Position numbers and translations under genes: made by a program. Below the pieces are notes generated by a model that saw only the letters and a program-made list of their open reading frames with translations, did not search any database and was not told where the DNA came from. From Saprospiraceae bacterium UBA1994 (GTDB lineage Bacteria > Bacteroidota > Bacteroidia > Chitinophagales > Saprospiraceae), in the NCBI GenBank assembly GCA_002335865.1, contig DDCY01000021.1, positions 1 through 20,755 on the forward strand: DNA of 20,755 nucleotides, in the 5' to 3' direction. Of this stretch, positions 7,075 to 14,277 are shown piece after piece (within the stretch, counting starts at the first letter, position 1; every line of letters begins with the position of its first letter).

Positions 7075-8760
7075 TTAGAGCTTAAACACTTTTATACTTT
7101 TCATTGAATCTCCTGTATTCATGTTGATAATGTAAACTCCAGGATTTATGCCTTCTAAATCTACATTGATAGCATGTTCACCAGCACTAAGATTAGTAAT
7201 ATTTTGTGAATGGATCAACTTGCCAGTAAGATTAGTTATGTTTAATTTGATATCTGAGCCTTCGATTAAATGGGTATGTAATACTCCAGACTCTGCTCGT
7301 AACGGATTAGGTGAAAATGAAGTATCGCCAAAAATAGAATGTTCGTTAGTAGATAATGGATCTATACCCGTTAGAGAAAGGAAGAAGTCTCCAGGAGTAT
7401 CAGAAGTTAATCTTGTAGATATTCTTAATATATAGTCAGTTGGTTGACTTGGAAAAAATCTCAATGTGTCAAAAAGTAAATCTCCATCATCTGTAGATGT
7501 TAATGTGTAACAAGATGATTCTATAAATAAGGTATCGGCTGTAGTGCTGCAGTCAGTCATAATATCTACAAAGTAAGAGGCTCCGACAGTAGTGTTGAGT
7601 AAATTGACAAGTATTTCATTGTATCCATCCGAGCTGAAGGAATAAAAAACATCTCCAAATTCTCCACCATCAGTATTGCCTAGGCAAGAAGGAAATGGAA
7701 AATTATTAGAATCAAATAGGGAATTTACAGTTGTTCCTGTTATCACATTTTCATTACCAACGGTGCCTAGTTGAAGGTCTATGGCATCAGCACAAAGGTC
7801 ATTATCAGGTGGTGTTGGAGGATTTTCATTCTCTAAGTCAAATGTACCTGGACCTGAATCATCAGTATTGAATCCACCCAAACGAAGTAAGTATGTTTTA
7901 CCTTCTTCTACATCGAAAAAGAGACGGCTACTATAATTAGAACAATTTGAGCCATCATCATTGCACGCATACAGATCTGCAGGTGTTACGTCACAGGACA
8001 TTAGGTCAGGTCCATAAACGACTAAGCGAGAATCAAATGTGATAGAGTTACAAGTACTCCAGACTACAGAACCTGTAAAATCTGGTGTATAAGTATACCA
8101 AATGTCACTATTGGCGGTCACTGAACCAAATCCGAAACATGCTGCATTGTTTGGATGGTCAGGACCGTCTGTGAGTGCGCCTGTTGTATTAAACTGCTGA
8201 CCTATGCCTAATGATACCTCCGTGGCATTAGCGCAATTATCATTGACAATACCGTTGGAAAATTGACTTATAGTAAAAGTTCCACTACCTTCTTCACCAG
8301 GAGAGACCATTCCATATCCACCTAACCGGAGTATATAAGTTTCACCCATGGTAACTGAAAATATCAAAGAGGATGTACTTAACGTACAATTAGTACCATC
8401 TTCGTTGCAATCGAGGAGATCTTCATCTAACAATGGACAAGTGGCTCCAGAGTTATACGCGGCGATCTTAGTATCAAAATCAGCCGTACTACAAAGTGAC
8501 CATTCCGCATCGCCCGTGAAGGTAGCAGTATAGAGATACCATATATCATTGTAAATAGAATCTTGCCCTTCCTCTGAGTCACTAGGACATGGTGAATCGA
8601 TGTGATAAGGTCCATCAGTTGTGGCGTTAATATTAGAAAATTCATAATCGATTACTTCTCCAATAGCAATTGCATCTGCACAATTATCATTTAGTAATTG
8701 GCTGTATACGGTCATATTTAATAGAGATAATAATGTTAAAATAGTGTATATTTTTTTCAT
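7075..8760 (-). CDS. Secreted three-repeat protein with T9SS sorting domain
   Basis: 561 aa. A signal peptide (1-20, cleaved before QLLND) is followed by three homologous repeats of about 140 residues. They start at N24 (NDNCADAIAI), N173 (NDNCANATEV) and N320 (NDLCADAIDL). Repeats 1 and 2 share DIWYLYTATFTGDAEWSLC / DIWYTYTPDFTGSVVWSTC, an ACNDDGSNC-type loop, and ILRLGG near the end. The third is more distant (DVFYSFSSDG). These fit the beta-sandwich, pre-peptidase C-terminal-like modules common in exported Bacteroidota proteins. Residues about 482-561 are a T9SS sorting domain (SFSPNPL, NLTGKLIHS, NPGVYIINM, KSIKVFKL). No catalytic domain is present, so an adhesive or binding surface role is inferred. 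Conserved Cys pairs in each repeat probably form disulfides. Confidence 0.85.
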   Translation of the reverse strand: MKKIYTILTLLSLLNMTVYSQLLNDNCADAIAIGEVIDYEFSNINATTDGPYHIDSPCPSDSEEGQDSIYNDIWYLYTATFTGDAEWSLCSTADFDTKIAAYNSGATCPLLDEDLLDCNEDGTNCTLSTSSLIFSVTMGETYILRLGGYGMVSPGEEGSGTFTISQFSNGIVNDNCANATEVSLGIGQQFNTTGALTDGPDHPNNAACFGFGSVTANSDIWYTYTPDFTGSVVWSTCNSITFDSRLVVYGPDLMSCDVTPADLYACNDDGSNCSNYSSRLFFDVEEGKTYLLRLGGFNTDDSGPGTFDLENENPPTPPDNDLCADAIDLQLGTVGNENVITGTTVNSLFDSNNFPFPSCLGNTDGGEFGDVFYSFSSDGYNEILVNLLNTTVGASYFVDIMTDCSTTADTLFIESSCYTLTSTDDGDLLFDTLRFFPSQPTDYILRISTRLTSDTPGDFFLSLTGIDPLSTNEHSIFGDTSFSPNPLRAESGVLHTHLIEGSDIKLNITNLTGKLIHSQNITNLSAGEHAINVDLEGINPGVYIINMNTGDSMKSIKVFKL

Positions 8761-8781
8761 AGCATTTATTTTGGATGTTCC

Positions 8782-8812
8782 TAAATATACCTATTGCATA
8801 TTAATTCAGCAA
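8782..8812 (-). promoter_or_regulatory. Promoter of the three-repeat T9SS gene
   Basis: On the minus strand: TTG (8812-8810), 20-bp spacer, TATATTTA (8789-8782). This is one base off TAnnTTTG and about 20 nt before the ATG at 8760. Spacing equals that of the serine dehydratase promoter. Confidence 0.4.
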
Positions 8813-8942
8813 CATTTGGCCTTTTATCTGTCGAAACAACTATGTGAATGAATTGGAAAATTAAGTAGGAAGTTTTATTATTATGTTATAACTTTTTGTT
8901 GTTTATATATTATTTGTGGCGAAAGCGCATTAAGTTTTACGT

Positions 8943-9147
8943 TCATTTTTTGGATGGTAATATGTATTCACTATCTGCTCTGTGCTTGACTAACAGGAAG
9001 TATAAACCACTGGTAGAGTTTTCGATACTCAGTATGTAACTGAGAGCTTTTGTACCTTTTATGTTAAAAATCGCTTGCCATATATATTAAAAATTCTTAT
9101 CGAATTGATGTTAACATTTTCACTTAGCAAGTCATAGTTGGGTAGTT
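8943..9147 (-). pseudogene. Decayed remnant of a T9SS sorting domain
   Basis: Read on the minus strand, one frame (about 9145-9060) gives ...ENVNINSIRIFNIYGKRFLT then a stop. A second frame (9086-8943) continues ...LSIENSTSGLYFLLVKH... and ends SKK with TGA at 8943-8945. Joined by one frameshift these make the centre and end of a type A sorting domain: the IRIFNIYGK strand, then about 28 residues, then SGLYFLLV. A degraded YPNP may be seen in a third frame (TAC CCA ACT, about 9144). No cargo domain or start codon exists upstream, because the groEL terminator begins at 9229-9265. It is therefore a leftover C-terminal fragment, possibly from deletion of a cargo gene or recombination among T9SS genes. 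Confidence 0.6.
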
Positions 9148-9228
9148 AGCAAATAAGACAATTATTGCCTCCACAATCTTCATTAGTTAACCAGAAAAGT
9201 TTTAAAAGTAACAATATGACAAAGATCA

Positions 9229-9265
9229 AAACAAAAAAGCCAGTCCAACCTTCGTTGAACTGACT
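9229..9265 (-). terminator. Rho-independent terminator of groESL
   Basis: Minus strand: an 11-bp stem, GTCAGTTCAAC / GTTGGACTGGC (two G-T pairs), with GAAG loop, then TTTTTTGTTTTG. It lies about 40 nt after the groEL stop. Confidence 0.9.
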
Positions 9266-9304
9266 CTTTATAGCTTAAGGAAGCTGTTTTTCTAGAAATA
9301 TATT

Positions 9305-10942
9305 CTACATCATACCTGGCATTCCACCTCCACCCGGATGAGCGTGTCCCTGACCTGCGTCATCGGACGGCTTGTCATTGATTACACATTCTGTAGTTAA
9401 TACCATTCCTGCGATTGATGCTGCATTGATTACTGCTACTCTTGTCACTTTTGTAGGATCAATTACACCGTCTTTCTTGAGATCTGTGAATTTGTCCGTA
9501 CGAGCATTGTAACCCCTAGAACCTTTAGATTTGATAGTTTCTTGCAAGATCACTGATCCGTCTACACCGGCGTTTTCAGCGATGATACGAAGAGGAGCTT
9601 CTAATGCTTTTTTCACGATCTGAACACCCATCGCTTCGTCCTCGTTTACAGTCACTACTTTATCCATTACAGCGATTGCTCTTACTAGTGCAACACCTCC
9701 ACCTGGTACAATACCTTCTTCCATAGCAGCCTTAGTTGCGTGTAGTGCATCATCTACTCTATCTTTCTTCTCCTTCATCTCTACTTCGGTAGCGGCTCCT
9801 ACGTATAATACAGCTACACCACCAGCAAGTTTAGCAAGTCTCTCTTGTAACTTTTCTTTATCATATTCTGATGTAGTAGTCTCGATTTGAGATTTGATTT
9901 GGCTTATTCTATTTTTGATTTGAGATTTTTTGCCTCCACCATTTACGATTGTTGTGTTGTCCTTGTCAACTGTAATCTTGTCGGCAGATCCCAATAGATC
10001 CAATTCTACACCATCTAGTTTATATCCTTTCTCCTCAGAGATGACTGTTCCACCTGTAAGGATAGCGATATCCTCTAGCATTGCCTTTCTTCTATCACCA
10101 AATCCTGGAGCTTTGACAGCTACAACCTTGAGTCCAGCCCTTAGTCTGTTTACTACTAATACTCCTAGTGCTTGAGACTCAATGTCTTCAGCAATAATAA
10201 GAAGAGGTCTCCCTGCTTGGGAAGCTTTTTCTAGTACAGGTACTATTTCGGCTACGTTAGATATTTTCTTGTCATGAATAAGAATAAGTGGGTTGTCATA
10301 CTCAGTTTTCATCCCTTCACTGTCTGTAATAAAGTATGGAGATAAATATCCTCTGTCAAACTGCATTCCTAGTACTTCATCTACATACGTGTCAGTACCT
10401 TTTGCTTCCTCTACAGTAATAACACCATCTTTGCTTACGCGCTCCATAGCATCAGCGATCAGAGATCCGATTTCTTCATCGTTGTTTGCAGATATTGAAC
10501 CTACTTGTTGAACCTTTTTGAAGTCATTTCCTACTTTTTCAGATTGCTTGCGAAGGCTTGTTATTACTGATTCTGTAGCTTTATCGATACCTCTCTTGAG
10601 ATCCATTGGATTAGCGCCTGCCGCTACATACTTCATACCTGCAGATACTAATGATTGAGCTAGTACAGTAGCAGTTGTAGTACCATCTCCTGCAAGGTCT
10701 GCAGTTTTGGAAGCCACTTCTTTTACCATCTGAGCACCCATATTCTCTACAGGATCTTCTAGTTCTATTTCTTTAGCTACTGATACTCCATCTTTAGTGA
10801 TTACTGGAGCTCCAAAGCTTTTTTGGATTACTACATTACGCCCTTTAGGTCCTAATGTTACTTTTACTGCATCAGCAAGCTGATCTATCCCAGACTTGAG
10901 CTTGGCTCTTGCATCTGAACTGAAGCTAATTTGTTTAGCCAT
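9305..10942 (-). CDS. groEL: Chaperonin GroEL (60 kDa)
   Basis: 545 aa, normal length. It forms the double-ring ATP-driven folding chamber of the cytoplasm with GroES as lid. Visible signatures are LGPKGRNVVIQ (30-40), TKDGVSVAKEI, the ATP-site AGDGTTTATVLAQ (from residue 84), the apical-domain GRPLLIIAEDIE and KAPGFGDRRKAMLEDIAILTGG, the family signature AALHATKAAMEEG-type segment (here DDALHATKAAMEEGIVPGGG), and a C-terminal Gly/Met tail ending GGGGMPGMM with an added HAHP. The start at MAKQISFSSDAR matches the usual Bacteroidota N-terminus. It is second in a two-gene unit with groES (67-nt gap) and is followed by a strong terminator. Confidence 0.99.
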   Translation of the reverse strand: MAKQISFSSDARAKLKSGIDQLADAVKVTLGPKGRNVVIQKSFGAPVITKDGVSVAKEIELEDPVENMGAQMVKEVASKTADLAGDGTTTATVLAQSLVSAGMKYVAAGANPMDLKRGIDKATESVITSLRKQSEKVGNDFKKVQQVGSISANNDEEIGSLIADAMERVSKDGVITVEEAKGTDTYVDEVLGMQFDRGYLSPYFITDSEGMKTEYDNPLILIHDKKISNVAEIVPVLEKASQAGRPLLIIAEDIESQALGVLVVNRLRAGLKVVAVKAPGFGDRRKAMLEDIAILTGGTVISEEKGYKLDGVELDLLGSADKITVDKDNTTIVNGGGKKSQIKNRISQIKSQIETTTSEYDKEKLQERLAKLAGGVAVLYVGAATEVEMKEKKDRVDDALHATKAAMEEGIVPGGGVALVRAIAVMDKVVTVNEDEAMGVQIVKKALEAPLRIIAENAGVDGSVILQETIKSKGSRGYNARTDKFTDLKKDGVIDPTKVTRVAVINAASIAGMVLTTECVINDKPSDDAGQGHAHPGGGGMPGMM

Positions 10943-11009
10943 AATTGTACGTTATTTTATTGTTTCAAAATTTAGATAATGTAACCAATTAAATTGGTTT
11001 GGATTTTTC

Positions 11010-11273
11010 TTACAGTATTACGAGAATATCATCTTCTCTCATGATTAAGTATTCCTTACCGTCGAATTCAAGCTCTTGGCCTGCATACTTACCGTATAAT
11101 ACTTTGTCACCTTTCTTTACTGTCATAGCGACTCCTTCTTTACCTGGACCCACTGCTATTACTTTACCTTGCGATGGTTTTTCTTTTGCAGTGTCAGGAA
11201 TGATTATACCTCCTGCTGATTTCTCTACCGCCTTTGCAGGTTGTACTACTACTCTGTCGTTAATTGGTTTCAT
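11010..11273 (-). CDS. groES: Co-chaperonin GroES (10 kDa)
   Basis: 87 aa, slightly shorter than the E. coli protein. It forms the seven-membered lid on GroEL. Family features: MKPINDRVVVQPAKAVEKSAGGIIIPDTAKEKPSQGKV at the N-terminus contains the mobile loop (about 16-32) with the hydrophobic GGIIIP grip on GroEL, followed by AVGPGK, VKKGDKVLYGKYAG, and the end DDILVIL. It is transcribed before groEL. Its upstream region holds a terminator for secG, tandem repeats, a sigma-70-like -7 element, a sigma-54-like promoter and a leader hairpin, so groESL very likely has its own regulated promoter rather than relying on read-through. Confidence 0.98.
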   Translation of the reverse strand: MKPINDRVVVQPAKAVEKSAGGIIIPDTAKEKPSQGKVIAVGPGKEGVAMTVKKGDKVLYGKYAGQELEFDGKEYLIMREDDILVIL

Positions 11274-11318
11274 ACTTACCGATGATTGTGTTTAATAAAT
11301 GATTGATTAAATTTCTTT

Positions 11319-11337
11319 CGCTATTTATTAAATAGTG
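11319..11337. repeat. Inverted repeat in the groES leader
   Basis: CTATTTA-T-TAAATAG (11321-11335) is a perfect 7-bp dyad, extended by C-G and G-T pairs on the outside. It lies 46-64 nt before the groES start, downstream of both candidate promoters, so it would be in the 5' leader. It may be an operator or an RNA hairpin. It is AT-rich, so its RNA stability is low. Confidence 0.4.
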
Positions 11338-11353
11338 ATTACAGTTTTTTGTG

Positions 11354-11369
11354 TGCACATCCTGTGCCA
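11354..11369 (-). promoter_or_regulatory. Sigma-54-type promoter candidate of groESL
   Basis: Minus strand TGGCAC-AGGAT-GTGCA. Compared with the sigma-54 core TGGCAC-N5-TTGCA, only one fixed base differs, and the invariant GG (-24) and GC (-12) are exactly 10 bp apart. Transcription would start near 11343, about 70 nt before groES. A sigma-54 activator gene lies in the same cluster. Confidence 0.5.
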
Positions 11370-11410
11370 TACCAGAATTAGTGACATTATTGCATAAATG
11401 ATTATTGTCG

Positions 11411-11418
11411 CAAAGTTA
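11411..11418 (-). promoter_or_regulatory. Sigma-70-type -7 element upstream of groES
   Basis: Minus strand TAACTTTG, a perfect match to TAnnTTTG. No TTG is found 19-21 bp upstream; that place is occupied by the tandem repeats. It may be an activator-dependent or alternative promoter. Confidence 0.35.
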
Positions 11419-11421
11419 ATA

Positions 11422-11450
11422 TTGACTTTGTGTCCCAGACTTTGTGTCAA
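11422..11450 (-). promoter_or_regulatory. Tandem activator-site candidate upstream of groESL
   Basis: Minus strand GACACAAAGTC (11448-11438), TGG, GACACAAAGTC (11434-11424): two identical 11-mers with a 14-bp period. The whole element is bounded by TTGAC and GTCAA, an inverted pair. It lies about 55-80 bp upstream of the sigma-54-like -24 element, a normal distance for an enhancer-binding protein. A 14-bp period is not a multiple of three, which argues against a coding origin. Confidence 0.5.
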
Positions 11451-11535
11451 ATTGTCTGAATAATCCATATGAGCCCCTTGTGTTTCGGAGTTCAGATAAT
11501 TATCCTGAGTTAAAAAATTTCTATTATCCAATGAT

Positions 11536-11570
11536 GCAAAAAAAAGGGCCCACCGAAATGATGGACCCTT
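11536..11570 (-). terminator. Rho-independent terminator of secG
   Basis: Minus strand stem AAGGGTCCA / TGGGCCCTT (11570-11562 and 11552-11544, one G-T pair) followed by T8. It ends the upstream cluster transcript 40 nt after secG and isolates groESL. Confidence 0.88.
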
Positions 11571-11609
11571 GAATTTTATGGACTCATTTTACAATAAGTA
11601 AACAACCCA

Positions 11610-11873
11610 TTATTGTCTTGATTGAATTACTTCTCCAGCTTCACCACCTCCCACCATTACGGCAGTAATAAGACAAAGTACAAATAAGGATATTGCTAAA
11701 CCCCAAGTAAGTTTTTCGATAAAGTCAGTTGACTTTGCTGCACCAAACATTTGGTTAGCTCCGGCACCTCCGAATGTACTATCTACTCCACCACCTTTAG
11801 GGTTTTGGATAAGTACTACTGCCATTAATATGATGCAGTTAAGAGCGATTATGATAGTTAATGCTGTAATCAT
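11610..11873 (-). CDS. secG: Preprotein translocase subunit SecG
   Basis: 87 aa. It is a small accessory subunit of the SecYEG channel in the inner membrane. Two hydrophobic helices at about 2-21 and 55-75 flank the conserved cytoplasmic loop LIQNPKGGGVDSTFGGAGANQMFGAA, where QxxKGGG and the Gly/Ala/Phe-rich FGGAGA segment are the family signature. The end is charged and short (GEAGEVIQSRQ). It starts 14 nt after the stop of the Lys-rich TPR-like gene, so the two are co-transcribed, and it is followed by a strong terminator. Confidence 0.95.
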   Translation of the reverse strand: MITALTIIIALNCIILMAVVLIQNPKGGGVDSTFGGAGANQMFGAAKSTDFIEKLTWGLAISLFVLCLITAVMVGGGEAGEVIQSRQ

Positions 11874-11887
11874 TGTTATGTATTCGT

Positions 11888-13210
11888 TTAAAGATTTTCC
11901 AATTTGACTGCAAAGTAACTACTTTTTTCAGGATATTTCAAACTGAGCTTCAAATACATCTTACGAGCTTTTTTAATATGTCCTTGTTTAGCCAGTAAAT
12001 CCGCCCATAATTCTGATATGATCTTCTCGTTAGTCTCTAATGAATGATCTGGTTTCGATTTTTTTTTGGCTTTAGCAGGTATCTTCTTAGCTCTATTTTT
12101 AGATTTTTTCTCTTTCTTCTTAGCCTCTGATGATGGAGTTGATATATTCTCTCTGCCCTTATTAGATTTGCTTGAAGCTATCCACATATGATTGTAGCTG
12201 CCATCAGCTTTGTCTTTGCTAAAATGAAGGAGCCACTGTGTATAGTTAGACAATTCGCTCAAATCATCCAAATCATGGTCGTAATGATTTGCTTCTTCTT
12301 CCTTAGGACTTACTGGAATATCATATTTGAGTAACTGGATCTTAGATTTCTTATTTTTTATTTTAAATTTCCTTTTCGATGCTTTTTCATTTTTTTGCTT
12401 TGAATGGGCTATTTTTTCCTTCTCTCGCCAAAACACATCTAAGGCTTTATTTTCACTGGGTTCTCTCTTCTCTCTTTTAGCTTTCTTTTTGGCCTTCTTA
12501 GCGGTTTTTTTCTTTTTCTTATCCTTTTCTTCAGACTTCTTATCGGCCTTTTTATTCTTATCTTTCTTTATTTTCTTCTTATCTTTTTTCTTTTTCTTAG
12601 CTTTCTTTTTGTCATCATCTCTGCCTGCAATAAATTCTTTATCTGTATCCACTCGTATTACTTGGATTTCAGAAGTAGCTTTAGAGTCTTCAGATGACTT
12701 CTCTTGCTTTATACTTAAAAGTTGTTCGATCGCTATTTCTTCATTAGTTTCCTTTAGTTGTCCTTCTAAATCTAGAGCAGCACCATCCTCATCTCGATCT
12801 TCAAGTACTTCTTCTTTTATATCATTGCTAATAACCTTATTTTCAATATCTTGTTTATTTTCATCTAAAGTATAAATTGATTCATTATTTTCTGTGATAG
12901 GATTGGAATGGTCATTAAATATCTCTACATTTTTAACTGCTTCTGCTGAAGCAGTTGAACTATCAGTTTTAAACTCTATCCCGCTATGTAGTTCGCGATA
13001 TAGCCAAGTACGATTACTTGCTGTACTCGCTGCACCAATAATCACTGGATCCAAAACAATCTCTTGATCGAAAATTAGCTTCTTAGCTAGCAGAGCGCGT
13101 ATAGGCTGGGAGAATGGTGATTCTTGCAACCATTTCTCTATTTCACTCAAGCTTAAATCTACGAGCTTGCTCGGATTTTTTAGGTAATATGAGATAGGCT
13201 CTCTATTCAT
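11888..13210 (-). CDS. TPR-like cytoplasmic protein with a very Lys-rich insert, secG neighbour
   Basis: 440 aa. Both ends look folded and the middle does not. Residues 1-75 (YYLKNPSKLVDLSLSEIEKWLQESPFSQPIRALLAKKL) form helices typical of a family found between lptE and secG in Bacteroidota. Residues 318-330 (LSNYTQWLLHF) and 392-440 (ISELWADLLAKQGHIKKARKMYLKLSLKYPEKSSYFAVKLENL) are conserved-looking, the last being a tetratricopeptide helix pair. Between them, 100-200 is acidic, and 200-290 and 363-387 are dense Lys/Ala tracts, predicted disordered. The basic stretches could bind RNA, DNA or acidic membrane lipids (inference). No signal peptide is present. Function is unknown. It starts after a 395-nt gap from lptE. 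Confidence 0.8.
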   Translation of the reverse strand: MNREPISYYLKNPSKLVDLSLSEIEKWLQESPFSQPIRALLAKKLIFDQEIVLDPVIIGAASTASNRTWLYRELHSGIEFKTDSSTASAEAVKNVEIFNDHSNPITENNESIYTLDENKQDIENKVISNDIKEEVLEDRDEDGAALDLEGQLKETNEEIAIEQLLSIKQEKSSEDSKATSEIQVIRVDTDKEFIAGRDDDKKKAKKKKKDKKKIKKDKNKKADKKSEEKDKKKKKTAKKAKKKAKREKREPSENKALDVFWREKEKIAHSKQKNEKASKRKFKIKNKKSKIQLLKYDIPVSPKEEEANHYDHDLDDLSELSNYTQWLLHFSKDKADGSYNHMWIASSKSNKGRENISTPSSEAKKKEKKSKNRAKKIPAKAKKKSKPDHSLETNEKIISELWADLLAKQGHIKKARKMYLKLSLKYPEKSSYFAVKLENL

Positions 13211-13605
13211 GATGCTAATATATATCTTTAGAGCACTTGATGAACGGGATATTCGAGAAAATTATGAACAGCTAAGGTTTAATTGTTTGATAACGATTTT
13301 GCTTAATGTGTAATAGGGTGATATTGCGCTGGGTTTGTATTGTTTTAAAAGTAATGTGATTATCGCAGCTTTCGAGGACGTGGCGGTGTTGATTATTAAA
13401 ATTTTTTTTACTCAAGGAAATAAAGGTATTCTATCATTAATGTTGATAATAATGATGAGTAATTTCTTAAAGGGATCAAATTTATAAAGTGTATGTTGAG
13501 ATATAAGAAATGATCTTGTCGTGATTTATTTTATGGGTATTTGTCGCAAAAATCTAAGCTTTCGCGATATACAGTCCTCGATTTTTTGAGAAAACAGATG
13601 CGCTA
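13211..13605. other. Gap inside the lptE-secG cluster; possible weak promoter
   Basis: No supported gene on either strand. On the minus strand TAAATTTG (13484-13477) matches TAnnTTTG perfectly but has no TTG at 19-21 bp upstream. If used, it would give the Lys-rich TPR gene and secG their own transcript with a leader of about 260 nt. A 35-codon plus-strand frame (13209-13316) overlapping the TPR gene start looks like chance. No terminator is evident after lptE. Confidence 0.35.
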
Positions 13606-14112
13606 TTACCAATTAGTAAAGGCTTTATTGAAAACGTTTTCGGTGAGTTGTTCAAAGATCTCTTCAATAAAGCCTTCTTCTACACTGTTGAGGTCTAATG
13701 TAGCATCAAAATCCTTAAAGAAACTGAAGCTCTGTGTCCATTCATTGTCTTTGGCGCCATCACTTGCATTGTTTATGTATGTGACGTTTACGCCTATGGT
13801 GAGCTTATTGAGGGATACAGTGTTGCCGGCTTGTGGTGCTGTGCCAATAACTTTATATGATGTGATGGATCCTTCAAATTCTATGTCCGGGGATTTCTCA
13901 TTGTATGTTAGGCGCGATTCGTTACGGATCTTCTCTCTTAGAGCCTCAGACCATAGTTGGTCAATCTGTGCAGGAGCATTATTAGCTCGAAGTGCAAAAT
14001 CCTTGACGTAGAAAGATTTTGCTTCAGGCGGAATGGATATACCCTTGAAGCTGTAACAGCCTGATGTTAAGCCTACGAGTAGGGTAAATATGATGTATTT
14101 TAGTAGTCTCAT
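13606..14112 (-). CDS. lptE: LPS-assembly lipoprotein LptE
   Basis: 168 aa. It is the outer-membrane lipoprotein that plugs the LptD barrel and helps deliver LPS to the surface. The signal peptide ends in lipobox TSGC with Cys19 lipidated. The mature protein follows the Bacteroidota LptE pattern: CYSFKGISIPPEAKSFYVKDF, QLWSEALREKIRNESRLTY, DIEFEGSITSYKV, SLNKLTIGVNVTYIN, a QSFSFFKDFDAT strand, and the closing helix EEGFIEEIFEQLTENVFNKAFTNW. The length is normal. It lies 165 nt downstream of the sigma-54 activator gene. Confidence 0.92.
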   Translation of the reverse strand: MRLLKYIIFTLLVGLTSGCYSFKGISIPPEAKSFYVKDFALRANNAPAQIDQLWSEALREKIRNESRLTYNEKSPDIEFEGSITSYKVIGTAPQAGNTVSLNKLTIGVNVTYINNASDGAKDNEWTQSFSFFKDFDATLDLNSVEEGFIEEIFEQLTENVFNKAFTNW

Positions 14113-14257
14113 GTGATATATAGTAGATAGACTTAAAACGATTTATTGATTTAAATATATGTTATCTTTTTTGCGGTATTCTTAGAATATTGTACTTAAT
14201 ACAATTTATATCGTTTCTATTATTTATACACATTAAAAATCTAGCTTCGTTGCTTAT

Positions 14258-14274
14258 ACCATATCTAATATGGT
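14258..14274. repeat. Inverted repeat just after the sigma-54 activator gene
   Basis: ACCATAT-CTA-ATATGGT, a perfect 7-bp dyad, lies 3 nt past the stop codon. There is no T-run after it on the minus strand, so it is not a standard terminator. It may stabilise the mRNA 3' end or cause pausing. Confidence 0.35.
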
Positions 14275-14277
14275 TGT

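Noticed and set aside
9146..9229. 27-codon minus-strand frame from TTG, hydrophobic then ending NEDCGGNNCLIC
   Set aside because: It begins in the T-run of the groEL terminator, which by itself encodes Phe/Leu/Val-like residues. It has no promoter and a non-ATG start, and the Cys pattern is too short to judge.
11328..11531. 67-codon minus-strand frame between secG and groES with one hydrophobic stretch
   Set aside because: It starts just after the secG terminator and overlaps the tandem repeats, both candidate promoters and part of the groES leader dyad. The protein has no family pattern, so the regulatory reading explains the DNA better.
11274..11609. Looked for a CIRCE/HrcA operator before groES
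   Set aside because: No TTAGCACTC...GAGTGCTAA pair or near match is present.
12327..12875. 182-codon plus-strand frame rich in Phe, Ser and Leu
   Set aside because: It is the antisense of the lysine-rich tracts (AAA/AAG read as TTT/CTT). No start context or homology is evident.
13541..14011. 156-codon plus-strand frame
   Set aside because: It lies opposite lptE, whose lipobox and family pattern are clear. The composition is that of a shadow frame.
14189..14205. ATTGTA-CTTAA-TACAAT dyad upstream of lptE
   Set aside because: Short AT-rich arms in AT-rich DNA, with no nearby promoter boxes.
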